Positions 9,074-17,901 of a stretch of 64,000 nt of DNA are shown in pieces. The notes beneath the pieces were generated by a model, which worked only from the letters and a program-made list of their open reading frames with translations, searched no databases and had not been told where the DNA came from. Within the stretch, counting starts at the first letter, position 1, and each line of letters begins with the position of its first letter. The DNA is from Bog-756 sp035534835. Its GTDB lineage: Bacteria > Actinomycetota > Acidimicrobiia > Acidimicrobiales > RAAP-2. Location of the stretch: the NCBI GenBank assembly GCA_035534835.1, contig DATLRE010000180.1, positions 27,350-91,349 on the forward strand, given 5' to 3'. Both the position numbers and the translations under genes were made by a program.

Positions 9074-10348
9074 TCAGGGGTGCCTGCCGTTCGGCATCAG
9101 GTCGCCGAGTCCCCACTGGTCGATGCTGTTGAGCTGTACGTGGTCGCCGGTCGCCTCGACGATCCAGTTGCCCCCCACGTAGACGGCCGTGTGGTACACC
9201 GACGTCCAGTCGGCCGTGTCCGTCCCCCAGAACACGAGGTCGCCCGCCTCGAGGTGGTCGGGGGCGACCGGCGTTCCGGCCGTGTGGTACTGGTCGTCGG
9301 CCACCCGGGCGAAGGACACGCCGGCCGCCTGGGTCCACGAGGCGAGGGCGAGACCGGAACAGTCGTAGCCGGCGGGACCGTTGCCGCCCCAGATGTAGGG
9401 CTTGCCCAACTGCTGGAACGCGAACAGCACGGCCCGGTCGCCGGGGGTGACGGGTCGGAACATCAGGGCCTGCGGGGCGGGGGCCGCGCCCACGGCGTCC
9501 CCGAACGCCTCGGCCGTCCCGTTCTGGGCCAGGATCCAGTAGCCGAGCCCGTCGCCGGTGGTGACCAGGCGCTCGATGGGTTCGGAGGTGCTGGACGGCG
9601 CCGAACCGTGGAACCGGGCGTCGCCGAAGGCGAACACGCCCCCGTCGGCGGCGACCATCCAGTACCCGTGGCCGTCCGGGGCCGCGTCCATGCCGACGAT
9701 CGGCTGCGCCAGCGTGAGGTTGCCGGTCGACCCGTAGAACCCGGCGTCGCCGAAGGCGAACACCCCGCCGTCCGAGGCGACGAGCCAGTAGCCGTGCCCG
9801 TCCCCGGTGGCGGCCATGGCCACGATCGGTCGGTTGAGGACCAGGTTGCCGGTCGACCCGTAGAACCCGGCGTCGCCGAAGGAGAAGATGCCGCCGTCGG
9901 AGGCGACCATCCAGTAGCCCCGGTCGTCGGCGGTCGGGGCCATCCCGACGATCGGTCGGTTGAGGTGGATGGCGCCTGTCGACCCGTAGAACCGGGCGTC
10001 GCCGTAGCTGAAGATCCCGCCGTCGCCGGCGGCGAGCCAGTAGCCGGCCCGGTCGCGGGTGGGCTCGGCCGTGACCACCGGCTGGTTCAGCGATCCCGCC
10101 GGCGCTCCCAGCGCGGGCACGCCGTAGGCCTCGACGCCGCCGGCCGGCGTGACCAGCCAGTAGGCGTCGGACACGGGGGAGGGGAGGACGCCGTGGGCGG
10201 CGGCCGGGGCGGCGGCTGCGTTCCCTACCCCGGCGGAACCGATGCCGGTCCCCGCCAGGGCGAGTCCGACGGCGAGCACCGACGCGGCGCGGGCGACCGG
10301 CCGGCGCCACCCCTTCCGACCTGTACGCATGCTCCGACCTGTGCGCAT
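9074..10348 (-). CDS. Secreted NlpC/P60 peptidoglycan hydrolase with GYWLVASDGG repeats
   Basis: An N-terminal export signal (VARAASVLAVGLALAGTGIG) is followed by about five tandem units of roughly 43 residues, each built on GYWLVASDGGVFAFGDA-FYGSTG, likely forming beta-propeller-like or wall-binding blades. The C-terminal NlpC/P60 domain has the catalytic Cys in AGYDCSGLALAS and the His in SVYHTAVYVGG. It should cleave stem-peptide bonds in the cell wall. Two in-frame ATGs (10348 and 10330) each have their own GGAG ribosome site because of an 18-bp duplication. This repeat family is abundant in Acidimicrobiia, which helps place the organism. Confidence 0.92.
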   Translation of the reverse strand: MRTGRSMRTGRKGWRRPVARAASVLAVGLALAGTGIGSAGVGNAAAAPAAAHGVLPSPVSDAYWLVTPAGGVEAYGVPALGAPAGSLNQPVVTAEPTRDRAGYWLAAGDGGIFSYGDARFYGSTGAIHLNRPIVGMAPTADDRGYWMVASDGGIFSFGDAGFYGSTGNLVLNRPIVAMAATGDGHGYWLVASDGGVFAFGDAGFYGSTGNLTLAQPIVGMDAAPDGHGYWMVAADGGVFAFGDARFHGSAPSSTSEPIERLVTTGDGLGYWILAQNGTAEAFGDAVGAAPAPQALMFRPVTPGDRAVLFAFQQLGKPYIWGGNGPAGYDCSGLALASWTQAAGVSFARVADDQYHTAGTPVAPDHLEAGDLVFWGTDTADWTSVYHTAVYVGGNWIVEATGDHVQLNSIDQWGLGDLMPNGRHP

Positions 10349-10358
10349 GCTCCGACCT
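10316..10358. repeat. 18-bp tandem repeat duplicating RBS and start codon
   Basis: Two 18-bp units (10323-10340 and 10341-10358) differ at one base, and a 7-bp partial third copy precedes them. Read on the minus strand each unit is AGGTCGGAGCATGCG plus three bases, that is a Shine-Dalgarno followed by ATG. The NlpC/P60 gene therefore has two complete in-frame initiation sites 18 nt apart. Confidence 0.85.
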
Positions 10359-10385
10359 CCGGACGCGGCGTGACCTCCGTGATCA

Positions 10386-10421
10386 CACCTAGAGTGGTCA
10401 GAATATCACGCAGAGTGCTTA
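10386..10421. promoter_or_regulatory. Direct repeat upstream of NlpC gene, possible operator
   Basis: Two 15-bp sequences, CACCTAGAGTGGTCA (10386-10400) and CACGCAGAGTGCTTA (10407-10421), share 11 bases and are offset by 21 bp, two helical turns. They lie in an AT-rich patch 38-73 bp upstream of the first NlpC start. This is a plausible activator or repressor site; nothing shows which protein binds. Confidence 0.3.
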
Positions 10422-10468
10422 GTGGGCCAGGCCCTGCGTCGACGGGACGCCCCGGAACGGAGGCGTCG

Positions 10469-11272
10469 TCAGCCGACCGTGGCGATGCCGCCGTCGACCG
10501 GGATGACGGCCCCGGTGAGGTAGGAGCCGGCGCGGGACGCCAGGAACAGGGCGACCCCGGCCATGTCGTCGGGCCGCCCGATGCGCTGGAGCGGCGCGGA
10601 CGCGGCGATCTGGTCCCCGAAGGCCTCCAGGGTGGCCGCCATCATCTTGGACTCGAAGGGCCCCGGGGCCACCGCGTTGACCGTGATCCCCGGCGCCAGG
10701 TGGCGGGCGAGGTGCCGGGTGAGCTGGTGCACGGCCGCCTTCGACGACGAGTAGGAGTACGACTCGAGCACGGGGACGTGGATGCCGTCGATCGACCCGA
10801 TGTTGATCACCCGGGCCGGGTCCTCGGCGGTCGACGCCGCCTCGAGCAGGGGCAGGAAGAACTTGGTGGTGTGGAACACGCCCTGCACGTTGAGGTTGAG
10901 CACGCGGTCCCACGAGGCGGTGTCGTGCTCGAGGAACGGCGCGCCCCAGGTCGCACCCGCGTTGTTGACCAGCACATGGACCCGGTCGTGGCCGGCGGCC
11001 ACCGCCTCGGCGAAGACCCGGGCCCCCTCTTCGGACGACAGGTCGGCGGCCAGGCCCGTGCACGTGCCGTACGCCGAGAGCCCGGCCACCGCCGCCTCGA
11101 CGGCGTCGGCCCTGCGCGACGCCACGACGACGTCGGCACCGGCGGCCACGAAGCCCCCGGCGATCATCCGGCCGATGCCGCGGGTGCCCCCGGTGACGAC
11201 GACGGTCTTCCCCGAGACGTCGAACAGCACGCCGGGAGGGGTGGGTGCGGCTGGGGTCGTGGCGTCGCTCAT
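10469..11272 (-). CDS. SDR-family NAD(P)-dependent oxidoreductase
   Basis: A classical short-chain dehydrogenase of 267 residues. The cofactor loop is TGGTRGIG (about 28-35), NNAG lies near 108, the catalytic Ser is in INIGSIDG, and the YxxxK is in SYSYSSSKAA. It ends with TGAVIPVDGGIA, typical of FabG-like enzymes. It probably oxidises or reduces a hydroxyl/keto group. It diverges from an acyl-CoA dehydrogenase gene, so lipid or acyl-CoA metabolism is a reasonable guess, but the substrate is unknown. Confidence 0.9.
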   Translation of the reverse strand: MSDATTPAAPTPPGVLFDVSGKTVVVTGGTRGIGRMIAGGFVAAGADVVVASRRADAVEAAVAGLSAYGTCTGLAADLSSEEGARVFAEAVAAGHDRVHVLVNNAGATWGAPFLEHDTASWDRVLNLNVQGVFHTTKFFLPLLEAASTAEDPARVINIGSIDGIHVPVLESYSYSSSKAAVHQLTRHLARHLAPGITVNAVAPGPFESKMMAATLEAFGDQIAASAPLQRIGRPDDMAGVALFLASRAGSYLTGAVIPVDGGIATVG

Positions 11273-11319
11273 GGCAGGGGACGGTACCCCACTCCGGCGG
11301 CGTTGGTAACGTCCGCCCC

Positions 11320-11349
11320 ATGGGAGACACGACGTGCACCTGGCGCTGA
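11320..11349 (+). other. Possible leaderless 9-codon ORF overlapping acyl-CoA dehydrogenase start
   Basis: A TAACGT -10-like box at 11307-11312 is followed after 7 nt by an ATG opening MGDTTCTWR and a stop. It overlaps, out of frame, the GTG start at 11334. It may be just the 5' end of a leaderless or short-leader transcript. Confidence 0.2.
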
Positions 11350-12485
11350 CCGACGAGCAGCTCGAGCTGCAGGCCGAACTGCGGACCTACTTCGCCGGCC
11401 TGGCGTCCTCCGGGCCCGGCGGCGGCCGTCCGGACTATGTCGAGACGATCCGCCGGATGGGCGCCGACGGCTGGCTCGGGATCGGCTGGCCGGTCGAGTA
11501 CGGCGGGCACGGGCGGGGTCCGATCGACCAGATGATCTTCGTCGAGGAGTCCCACTGGGCCGGGGTGCCGCTCCCCCTGCTGACGCTCAACAGCGTGGGA
11601 CCCGCCGTCATGCAGCTCGGCACCGACCAGCAGAAGGAGCGCTTCCTCCCGGCCATCCTGCGGGGCGAGGTCCACTTCTCGATCGGCTACACGGAGCCCA
11701 CCGCCGGGACCGACCTGGCGTCGCTGCGGACCCGGGCCGTGCGCGACGGGGACGAATACGTCATCAACGGCGAGAAGCTCTACACCAGTGCCATCCAGTA
11801 CGCCGACTACGTGTGGCTGGCGGCCCGCACCGATCCGGACGTCCCCAAGCACAAGGGACTGTCGGTGTTCATCGTGCCCGTCGACACCCCGGGGTTCAGC
11901 TGGACCCCGCTCGCCACCGTGGCCGGCGAGTTCACCAGTTCCACCTTCTACGACGACGTCCGGGTGCCGGCGGCCAACCTCGTCGGCCAGGAGAACGGCG
12001 GGTGGACGCTGATCACCAACCAGCTCAACTTCGAGCGGGTGGCGATCAGCCCGGTGTCGGGGATCCTGCGCGACCTGGCCGACGTGCGCGCCTGGGCCGC
12101 AGAGGAGCGGCTGGCCGACGGCCGCCGGGTGATCGACCAGGAGTGGGTCCAGGTGCAGCTGGCCCGCCTGTGGGCCCGGGCCGAGTACCTCAAGCTCCTC
12201 AACTGGAAGGTGGCCTGGGCCGCCGACAAGGGCCTGAATCCTGCCGACGCCTCGGCCACCAAGGTCTACGGCAGCGAATTCGCCCTCGACGCCTACCGGG
12301 TCCTGGGGGAGATCGTGGGCCAGGCCGGGTACCTGGCCGAGGGCTCGCCCGGGGCCGTGCTGGGCGGTCGCCTCGAGCAACGGGCCCGGAGCCAGACCAT
12401 CTTCACCTTCGGGGGCGGCACCAACGAGATCCAGCGCGACATCATCTCGTGGCTGGGTCTCGGCCTGCCCCGGGCGCCGCGCTGA
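11334..12485 (+). CDS. Acyl-CoA dehydrogenase family protein
   Basis: A 383-residue FAD-dependent acyl-CoA dehydrogenase. FSIGYTEPTAGTDLAS is the conserved flavin/substrate segment. ENGGWTLITNQLNFER opens the C-terminal helical domain. FTFGGGTNEIQRDIISWLGL is the usual C-terminal signature. It should introduce an alpha-beta double bond into an acyl-CoA. I use the GTG at 11334 because GGGAGA precedes it and the product begins LALTDEQLELQAELR, the normal start of the family. The partner flavoprotein and thiolase genes are not in the window. It diverges from the SDR gene. Confidence 0.9.
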   Translation: MHLALTDEQLELQAELRTYFAGLASSGPGGGRPDYVETIRRMGADGWLGIGWPVEYGGHGRGPIDQMIFVEESHWAGVPLPLLTLNSVGPAVMQLGTDQQKERFLPAILRGEVHFSIGYTEPTAGTDLASLRTRAVRDGDEYVINGEKLYTSAIQYADYVWLAARTDPDVPKHKGLSVFIVPVDTPGFSWTPLATVAGEFTSSTFYDDVRVPAANLVGQENGGWTLITNQLNFERVAISPVSGILRDLADVRAWAAEERLADGRRVIDQEWVQVQLARLWARAEYLKLLNWKVAWAADKGLNPADASATKVYGSEFALDAYRVLGEIVGQAGYLAEGSPGAVLGGRLEQRARSQTIFTFGGGTNEIQRDIISWLGLGLPRAPR

Positions 12486-12569
12486 CCGGAACCGGCGCGG
12501 CCGGGGCCGCCCCGGGTCGGCCGGGACCGGCGAGGGCCTCGCGCACCAGCCCGGCCGGCCGGTGAGGTG

Positions 12570-14246
12570 TCAGGTGCGGGGCGTCAGGTCGGCCGCGACC
12601 GGCAGGGCGACGTGGACGGCCGAGAAGGCGACCGACCCCCCGAGCTGGGGCGTGGCGTAGGCGACGGTCGTGGCCACCAGCTGCAGCTCGACGTGGCTGG
12701 TCGGCGTGGCCGTGTAGGCCACGATCTCCATCGGCACGCTGGCCACGTGGGCGTGCCCGTCGAACGTGACGGCGATGGGCGTGACCTGGTTCCCGAGCAC
12801 GAGCCCGGTGGTCGTGTCGACCAGCTGGGCGAAGACGCGGGTGGGCCGGTCGTGGGCCGGGACGGTGCCGGTGTAGTGGAACGACAGCCGGGGGGCGCCC
12901 ACCACCACGCCGGCCTTCGGGAACTCCACCGGGACGTCGACGGCCGTGGTCGCCGGAGCCGGGGTGATACCGGCGGCCAGGGCGCCGAGCTGCTGGTCGG
13001 CCGGCACCGACGTGACCGGCCCCGAACCACCGGTCGCCACCAGTGCCAGGGTGCCCGACCCGGTCCCCACGAACGGCGCGGCCTGCGGGAGGGGGTAGGA
13101 CGCGGCGGAGTAGGTGGTCCCGTTCTGGTCGACGAAGGAGAACCCCGGGCCGGTGTCGACCGAGGTGTCGCGCTGGACGTACCGCCGGAGCCACGCCATC
13201 GTCGCCTGCCCCGGCGCCGCGGTGTTCCCGGGGTTGGTCAGGCAGATGCCGTGGCCCCCGCAGAACCACTGCATCGCCGTCGGGGTGCCCGAGGCGCGCA
13301 GCACCTCGTAGTTGTCGACACCCTCCTGCAGGGTGAAGAGGGTGTCGACCGTCCCCTGGATGAGGAGGGTCGGGACGGTGATCCGGTGGATCAGTCGGTC
13401 CGGTCCCCGGGCGCGGAACCACGCCGACTCGGCGGGGGTGATGGTCCCCGTGGTGCGGCCGGCCACGGCCGAGGCGGTCACGACCGGGTCCACGTGGTCG
13501 GCGCCCGACAGGTTGGTCAGGATGCCCGACCACCCGGTCTTCACCGTGCCCGCCTTGTCGAGGCTGGTCGACAGGGAGTGCCAGGCGATGGTGGGGACGA
13601 TGGCGTCCACCCGGCAGTCGGTCGCCGCGGTGACCAGCTGGATCCCGCCACCGTACGATCCGCCGACCATGCCCATGCGCGGGTCGCCGGGAGCGTCGAG
13701 CTGCACACCCGGCCGGGTGGCCACCCAGCTGATCAGGGTGCTCACGTCGCGGGCCTCGTAGTCGGCGCTGTCGACCTCGGCACGCCCGCCCGACTTCCCG
13801 AAGCCCCGCGGGTCCCATGTCAGCACGTTGTAGCCGCCGTCGAGGAGATCCTTGATCGGGGCGCCCCCGAGGATGCCCTGGCCGGTCGTGTCCGTGTCCC
13901 CCGGGAGGCTCCAGCCCGGGCCCATCAGCACGGTGGGGTGCGGTCCGGATCCGTCCTGCGGGCGGTACGCGGCGAGCGGAAACCAGTGGGCCCGGATCAC
14001 GGTGCCGTCGAACGAGGTGATGCTCCAGTCCGTCGGAACGCCGGCGACGGGGGCGGCGTGCACGGGCACGACCGGGCGGTGGCACGGGGCCGCGGTGGCC
14101 GTCGCGGACGACGCGCCGGTGGCGGGCGTCGACGACGTGGCCGACGAGCACCCGGCGAGCGTGCCGGCCACCACCATCGCCACCAGGGCGCCCCGGCCGA
14201 CCGGCCGCCTGTTCCGACGAGGTGCAGGGGTCCGGGAGGCTCGCAT
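12570..14246 (-). CDS. Lipoprotein hydrolase of CocE/NonD (peptidase S15) family
   Basis: The ATG at 14246 gives a signal with RRNRRPVGRG and lipobox TLAGC, so this is an exported lipoprotein. The alpha/beta-hydrolase core has the nucleophile in GMVGGSYGGG, a catalytic Asp in QGTVDTLFT and a His in CGGHG. A C-terminal jelly-roll-like domain of about 200 residues follows, as in CocE and X-Pro dipeptidyl-peptidases. At 558 residues the length is normal. It probably cleaves an ester or peptide outside the membrane. It diverges from a drug exporter gene, which may be chance. Confidence 0.85.
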   Translation of the reverse strand: MRASRTPAPRRNRRPVGRGALVAMVVAGTLAGCSSATSSTPATGASSATATAAPCHRPVVPVHAAPVAGVPTDWSITSFDGTVIRAHWFPLAAYRPQDGSGPHPTVLMGPGWSLPGDTDTTGQGILGGAPIKDLLDGGYNVLTWDPRGFGKSGGRAEVDSADYEARDVSTLISWVATRPGVQLDAPGDPRMGMVGGSYGGGIQLVTAATDCRVDAIVPTIAWHSLSTSLDKAGTVKTGWSGILTNLSGADHVDPVVTASAVAGRTTGTITPAESAWFRARGPDRLIHRITVPTLLIQGTVDTLFTLQEGVDNYEVLRASGTPTAMQWFCGGHGICLTNPGNTAAPGQATMAWLRRYVQRDTSVDTGPGFSFVDQNGTTYSAASYPLPQAAPFVGTGSGTLALVATGGSGPVTSVPADQQLGALAAGITPAPATTAVDVPVEFPKAGVVVGAPRLSFHYTGTVPAHDRPTRVFAQLVDTTTGLVLGNQVTPIAVTFDGHAHVASVPMEIVAYTATPTSHVELQLVATTVAYATPQLGGSVAFSAVHVALPVAADLTPRT

Positions 14247-14347
14247 CAGCGGAGTGTTGCACCCGACCCGCGGTCCGGCAAGGACCGGCGGTGGGGGAGG
14301 GCGGACCGTGATTTGCCGCTGCGTACCGCAGCCGGTCAAATGGGGCG

Positions 14348-15859
14348 ATGGCCCCTGCAGCTCATCCGGCGGCCTCCGTCGCGCCCCGGACCGGCCGCGT
14401 GCGGTGGTGGGCCCTGGTGGTGGTGTGCCTGGCCATGTTCATGAACGCCCTCGACTCGTCGATCGTGAACGTGGCGCTACCGGACATCCAGAAGGACCTG
14501 CACTTCACGGCGTCCGACCTGGCCTGGGTGGTCGACGCCTTCCTGATCAGCTTCGGCAGCTTCCTCCTGATGGCCGGCCGGCTGGGCGACCTGATCGGGC
14601 GCCGCAAGGTGTTCCTGTCCGGGATCGTGCTGTTCACCGCGTCGTCGATCGCCTGCGGCGTCGCCCAGACGCAGTCGGTGCTGATCGTGGGCCGCTTCTT
14701 CCAGGGGATCGGCGGGGCGTTCTCGTCGTCCGTCATCATCGCCATCATCGTTACCGAGTTCCCCGGGCCGGCGGAGCGCTCGCGGGCGATGAGCGCCTAC
14801 ATCTTCGTGGCCGTGGGCGGTGGGTCCATCGGTCTCCTGGTGGGCGGGATCCTCACCCAGGCCCTCGACTGGCACTGGATCTTCTTCATCAACGTCCCCA
14901 TCGGCCTGCTCACCTTCGTGTTCGGCCGGATCCTCATCGTGGAGAACGTCGGCCTCGGCATCCGCAGCGGGGTGGACGTCACCGGCTCGGTCCTGGTGAC
15001 GGTCTCCCTCATGCTCGGGATCTACGCCATCTCGACGGCCACCCAGTACGGGTGGCCGTCCGCCCACACCCTCGGAATCGGCGGCGCGTCGGTGGCCCTG
15101 CTGGTGGGCTTCTTCCTCCTGGAGGCGCGCCTCGCCGATCCGATCATGCCGCTGCGCATCCTGCGCATCCCGACGCTCACCCGCTCGAGCATCATCCGGG
15201 GGATGCTGGCCACGGGCATGTTCACGACGTTCTTCCTGGGGGCCCTCTACCTCGAGGGCGTCCTCGGCTACACCCCGGTCCAGACCGGCCTGGCGTTCCT
15301 CCCGATGTCGGTCACCATGGGGATCCTGTCGGCCGGCATCACCGCCCGCCTGGTCACGCGGTTCGGCGACAAGCGCGTCCTGATCCCCGGCATGGTCGCC
15401 GGCACGGTCGGCCTGCTGCTGCTCACCACCCTCGGGACGGACACGGCGTACGTGTCGGTGATGCTGCCGGCGTTCCTGCTGATCGGTCTCGGCGCCGGCA
15501 CCGCGTTCGCCCCGCTGTTGTCGATCGCCATGGCCGAGGTGCCCGTGGCCGATGCCGGCCTGGGTTCGGGGATCGTGAACGTGTCGATGCAGATGGCGTC
15601 CGCCCTCGGGCTGGCCGTGCTGAGCGCGGTGGCCACCGGCCGGACCCGTGCCCTCGAGTCGCAGGGCCATCCGACCCCCCAGGCGCTCACCGACGGGTAC
15701 CGGCTGGCCTTCCTGATCGGTGCGGTGCTGGTCGGCATCGGCACCGTCGTGGCCGCGGTGGCGCTCGACAAGTCCACGCCGCGGCCATCGGGCACGCCGT
15801 CGGAGGTCCACCTGGCCGAAGAGGAGCTGTCGGCCGCGGCCGAGCCGTTCCCGCACTGA
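14348..15859 (+). CDS. DHA2-family MFS multidrug transporter (14 TM)
   Basis: A 503-residue major facilitator with about 14 membrane segments. Motif A appears as LMAGRLGDLIGRRKVFL and motif C as VGGGSIGLLVGGILTQALDWHWIFFINVP, here split over helices 4-6. The N-terminal LDSSIVNVALPDI is typical of EmrB/QacA exporters. It should export drugs or metabolites by proton antiport. No regulator is adjacent. It ends 19 bp from the convergent fhs gene. Confidence 0.92.
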   Translation: MAPAAHPAASVAPRTGRVRWWALVVVCLAMFMNALDSSIVNVALPDIQKDLHFTASDLAWVVDAFLISFGSFLLMAGRLGDLIGRRKVFLSGIVLFTASSIACGVAQTQSVLIVGRFFQGIGGAFSSSVIIAIIVTEFPGPAERSRAMSAYIFVAVGGGSIGLLVGGILTQALDWHWIFFINVPIGLLTFVFGRILIVENVGLGIRSGVDVTGSVLVTVSLMLGIYAISTATQYGWPSAHTLGIGGASVALLVGFFLLEARLADPIMPLRILRIPTLTRSSIIRGMLATGMFTTFFLGALYLEGVLGYTPVQTGLAFLPMSVTMGILSAGITARLVTRFGDKRVLIPGMVAGTVGLLLLTTLGTDTAYVSVMLPAFLLIGLGAGTAFAPLLSIAMAEVPVADAGLGSGIVNVSMQMASALGLAVLSAVATGRTRALESQGHPTPQALTDGYRLAFLIGAVLVGIGTVVAAVALDKSTPRPSGTPSEVHLAEEELSAAAEPFPH

Positions 15860-15878
15860 GCACCCGCCCGGCGGTGGG

Positions 15879-17585
15879 TCAGTAGAGCCCGACGATCTCC
15901 CCGTTGTCGTCGAGGTCGATGTCGAAGGCGGCCGGGTGGGATCCGAGGCCGGGCATCGTCCGCATGTCGCCGCAGATGGCGTAGGCGAATCCGGCGCCGG
16001 CCGACAGGCGCACCTCGCGGACGGGCAGCCGCCAGCCGGCGGGCGCGCCCTTCAGGGCCGGGTCGGACGAGATGGACAGATGGGTCTTGGCGATACAGAC
16101 GGACAGGCCGCCGAACCCGAGCGACTCGAGCCGGTCCACCGTCCGTGCCGCGGTGGGCGCGTAGTCGACCCCGTCGGCGCCGTACACCCGGGTGGCGATC
16201 GTCTCGATCTTGTCGCGCAGCGGGGCCTCGGAGGGGTACAGGTAGGTGAACGCCCCGGGTTCGTCGGCCGCCTCGACGACGGCCTCGGCCAGTTCGGTCG
16301 CCCCGGCGCCGCCGTCGGCGAAGTGGGTGGAGACCGCGCACCGCGCCCCGAGGGACGCCGCCAGCTCCCGGATGGCGTCGTGTTCGCTCGGGAAGTCGTC
16401 GGGGAACGCGTTGACGGCGACGACCGGGGTCACCCCGTGGAGCCGCACGTTCTCCACCTGCTTGACCAGGTTGGCGGCGCCGGCCCGCACGGCATCGGGG
16501 TCCTCGGCGAGCAGGGCGGGCGGCAGGGGCCGGCCGGCCACGATGGGGAAGGCGCCCGAATGGGCCTTGAGCGCCCGGACGGTGGTGACCACGACGGCGG
16601 CGTCGGGCACCAGTCCGGACACCCGGCACTTGATGTTGAAGAACCGCTCGGCCCCCATGTCGGCACCGAACCCGGCCTCGGTGATCAGGTAGTCGCCGGT
16701 GTGGATCCCGATCTGGTCGGCGATCACCGACGAGTTGCCGTGGGCGATGTTGCCGAACGGGCCGGCGTGGACCAGGACGGGTGTGTTCTCGAGCGTCTGG
16801 AGGAGGTTGGGCTGGAGCGCGTCGCGCAGGATGACGGCCATCGCTCCCGCGCCGCGCAGGTCCTCGGCGGTGACGGGTCGGCCGGAGGTGTCGTAGCCGA
16901 CGACGATCGCCCCGAGGCGCCGCCGCATGTCGGCGAGCGACGTCGACAGGGCCAGGACGGCCATGACCTCGCTGGCGGCGGTGATGTCGAAGCCGGACTG
17001 GCGGGGCGTGCCGTCCTGGGTCGTCCCGAGACCGATGACGACGTTGCGGAGCGCCCGGTCGTTGACGTCGAGGACCCGGCGCCACGAGATCTCGTGCGGG
17101 TCGAGGTCGAGCGCGTTGCCGTGGTGGAGGTGGTTGTCGACGACGGCCGACAACGTGTTGTGGGCGGCCGTGACAGCGTGCAGGTCGCCGGTCAGGTGGA
17201 GGTTGAGCGACTCGAAGGGGGCCGCCTGGCTGTAGCCGCCGCCGGCAGCCCCGCCCTTGATGCCGAAGGTCGGGCCCATCGACGACTGCCGGATGGCGGC
17301 CGTGGCCCGCCTGCCGATGTGGGACATCCCCTGGGCGAGGCCGATGGTCGTCGTCGTCTTGCCCTCGCCGAGCGGGGTGGGAGTGACGGCGGTGACCACG
17401 ACGTAGCGCGCCCGCGGCCGGTCGGCCAGCGCGGCGACGGCGTCGAGGGAGATCTTGGCGACGTACCGGCCGTAGGGCTGGAGCAGGTCCTCGCCGATCC
17501 CCATCCCGGCGGCGACGTCGGCGATGGGGCGGAGGGTGGCGGCCCGGGCGATCTCGAGTGCCGTCGGCTGCGTGGTCGTGGTCAT
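15879..17585 (-). CDS. fhs: Formate-tetrahydrofolate ligase
   Basis: A 568-residue protein with the whole family pattern. The P-loop is TPTPLGEGKTTTT (about 68-80). FGIKGGAAGGGY and GDLHAVTAAHN lie in the N domain, and the FADGGAGATELA and SGAGFAYAICGDMRTMPGL segments are also conserved. It makes 10-formyl-THF from formate, THF and ATP, feeding purines and one-carbon units. I chose the ATG at 17585, preceded by GAGGA; the open frame continues upstream without homology. No folD is nearby in the window. Confidence 0.97.
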   Translation of the reverse strand: MTTTTQPTALEIARAATLRPIADVAAGMGIGEDLLQPYGRYVAKISLDAVAALADRPRARYVVVTAVTPTPLGEGKTTTTIGLAQGMSHIGRRATAAIRQSSMGPTFGIKGGAAGGGYSQAAPFESLNLHLTGDLHAVTAAHNTLSAVVDNHLHHGNALDLDPHEISWRRVLDVNDRALRNVVIGLGTTQDGTPRQSGFDITAASEVMAVLALSTSLADMRRRLGAIVVGYDTSGRPVTAEDLRGAGAMAVILRDALQPNLLQTLENTPVLVHAGPFGNIAHGNSSVIADQIGIHTGDYLITEAGFGADMGAERFFNIKCRVSGLVPDAAVVVTTVRALKAHSGAFPIVAGRPLPPALLAEDPDAVRAGAANLVKQVENVRLHGVTPVVAVNAFPDDFPSEHDAIRELAASLGARCAVSTHFADGGAGATELAEAVVEAADEPGAFTYLYPSEAPLRDKIETIATRVYGADGVDYAPTAARTVDRLESLGFGGLSVCIAKTHLSISSDPALKGAPAGWRLPVREVRLSAGAGFAYAICGDMRTMPGLGSHPAAFDIDLDDNGEIVGLY

Positions 17586-17786
17586 CGCGTCCTCGTGGGG
17601 TCGGGCCGGTTCGGGCCGGGGCGGGGTCCGGGCGGGGTCGGCGGGCCCGGAGGTGGCCGGTCGGGGTCGGTGGCCGGTCGGCCGGACTGTACTGCGGCCG
17701 TGCGCCCGGCACCGATCCGGTGCCCCGTGCGCCCGTGCCGGCCCGGCCGATCGGCGCGGCACGCCGGCCGGGGTTACGGTGTGCCC

Positions 17787-17894
17787 ATGACTCGTGACAC
17801 TCCGACTGACAGAAGATGGGCGCGGCGGGCAGCGGCATCAGGTGCGGTCGCTCCGGGCCCCACCGGCGCGGCCTGCGCCGGTGGGGGGGAGTGA
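17787..17894 (+). CDS. 35-codon leader ORF before glutathione-synthetase-like gene
   Basis: A TACGGT -10-like box (17775-17780) is followed after exactly 6 nt by an ATG, the spacing seen at seven other genes here, so it may be translated leaderless. The peptide of 35 residues is basic at first and ends in a short Cys/Gly-rich tail. It stops 7 nt before the GTG of the next gene. Its function is unknown; a cis-acting leader peptide is one possibility. Confidence 0.4.
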   Translation: MTRDTPTDRRWARRAAASGAVAPGPTGAACAGGGE

Positions 17895-17901
17895 CCGGGC
17901 G

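Noticed and set aside
12567..14444. Long plus-strand frame opposite the CocE-type hydrolase
   Set aside because: The minus strand holds a clear signal peptide and hydrolase motifs; the plus frame is low complexity.
15860..15878. Missing gene between transporter and fhs
   Set aside because: The gap is only 19 bp between converging stop codons.
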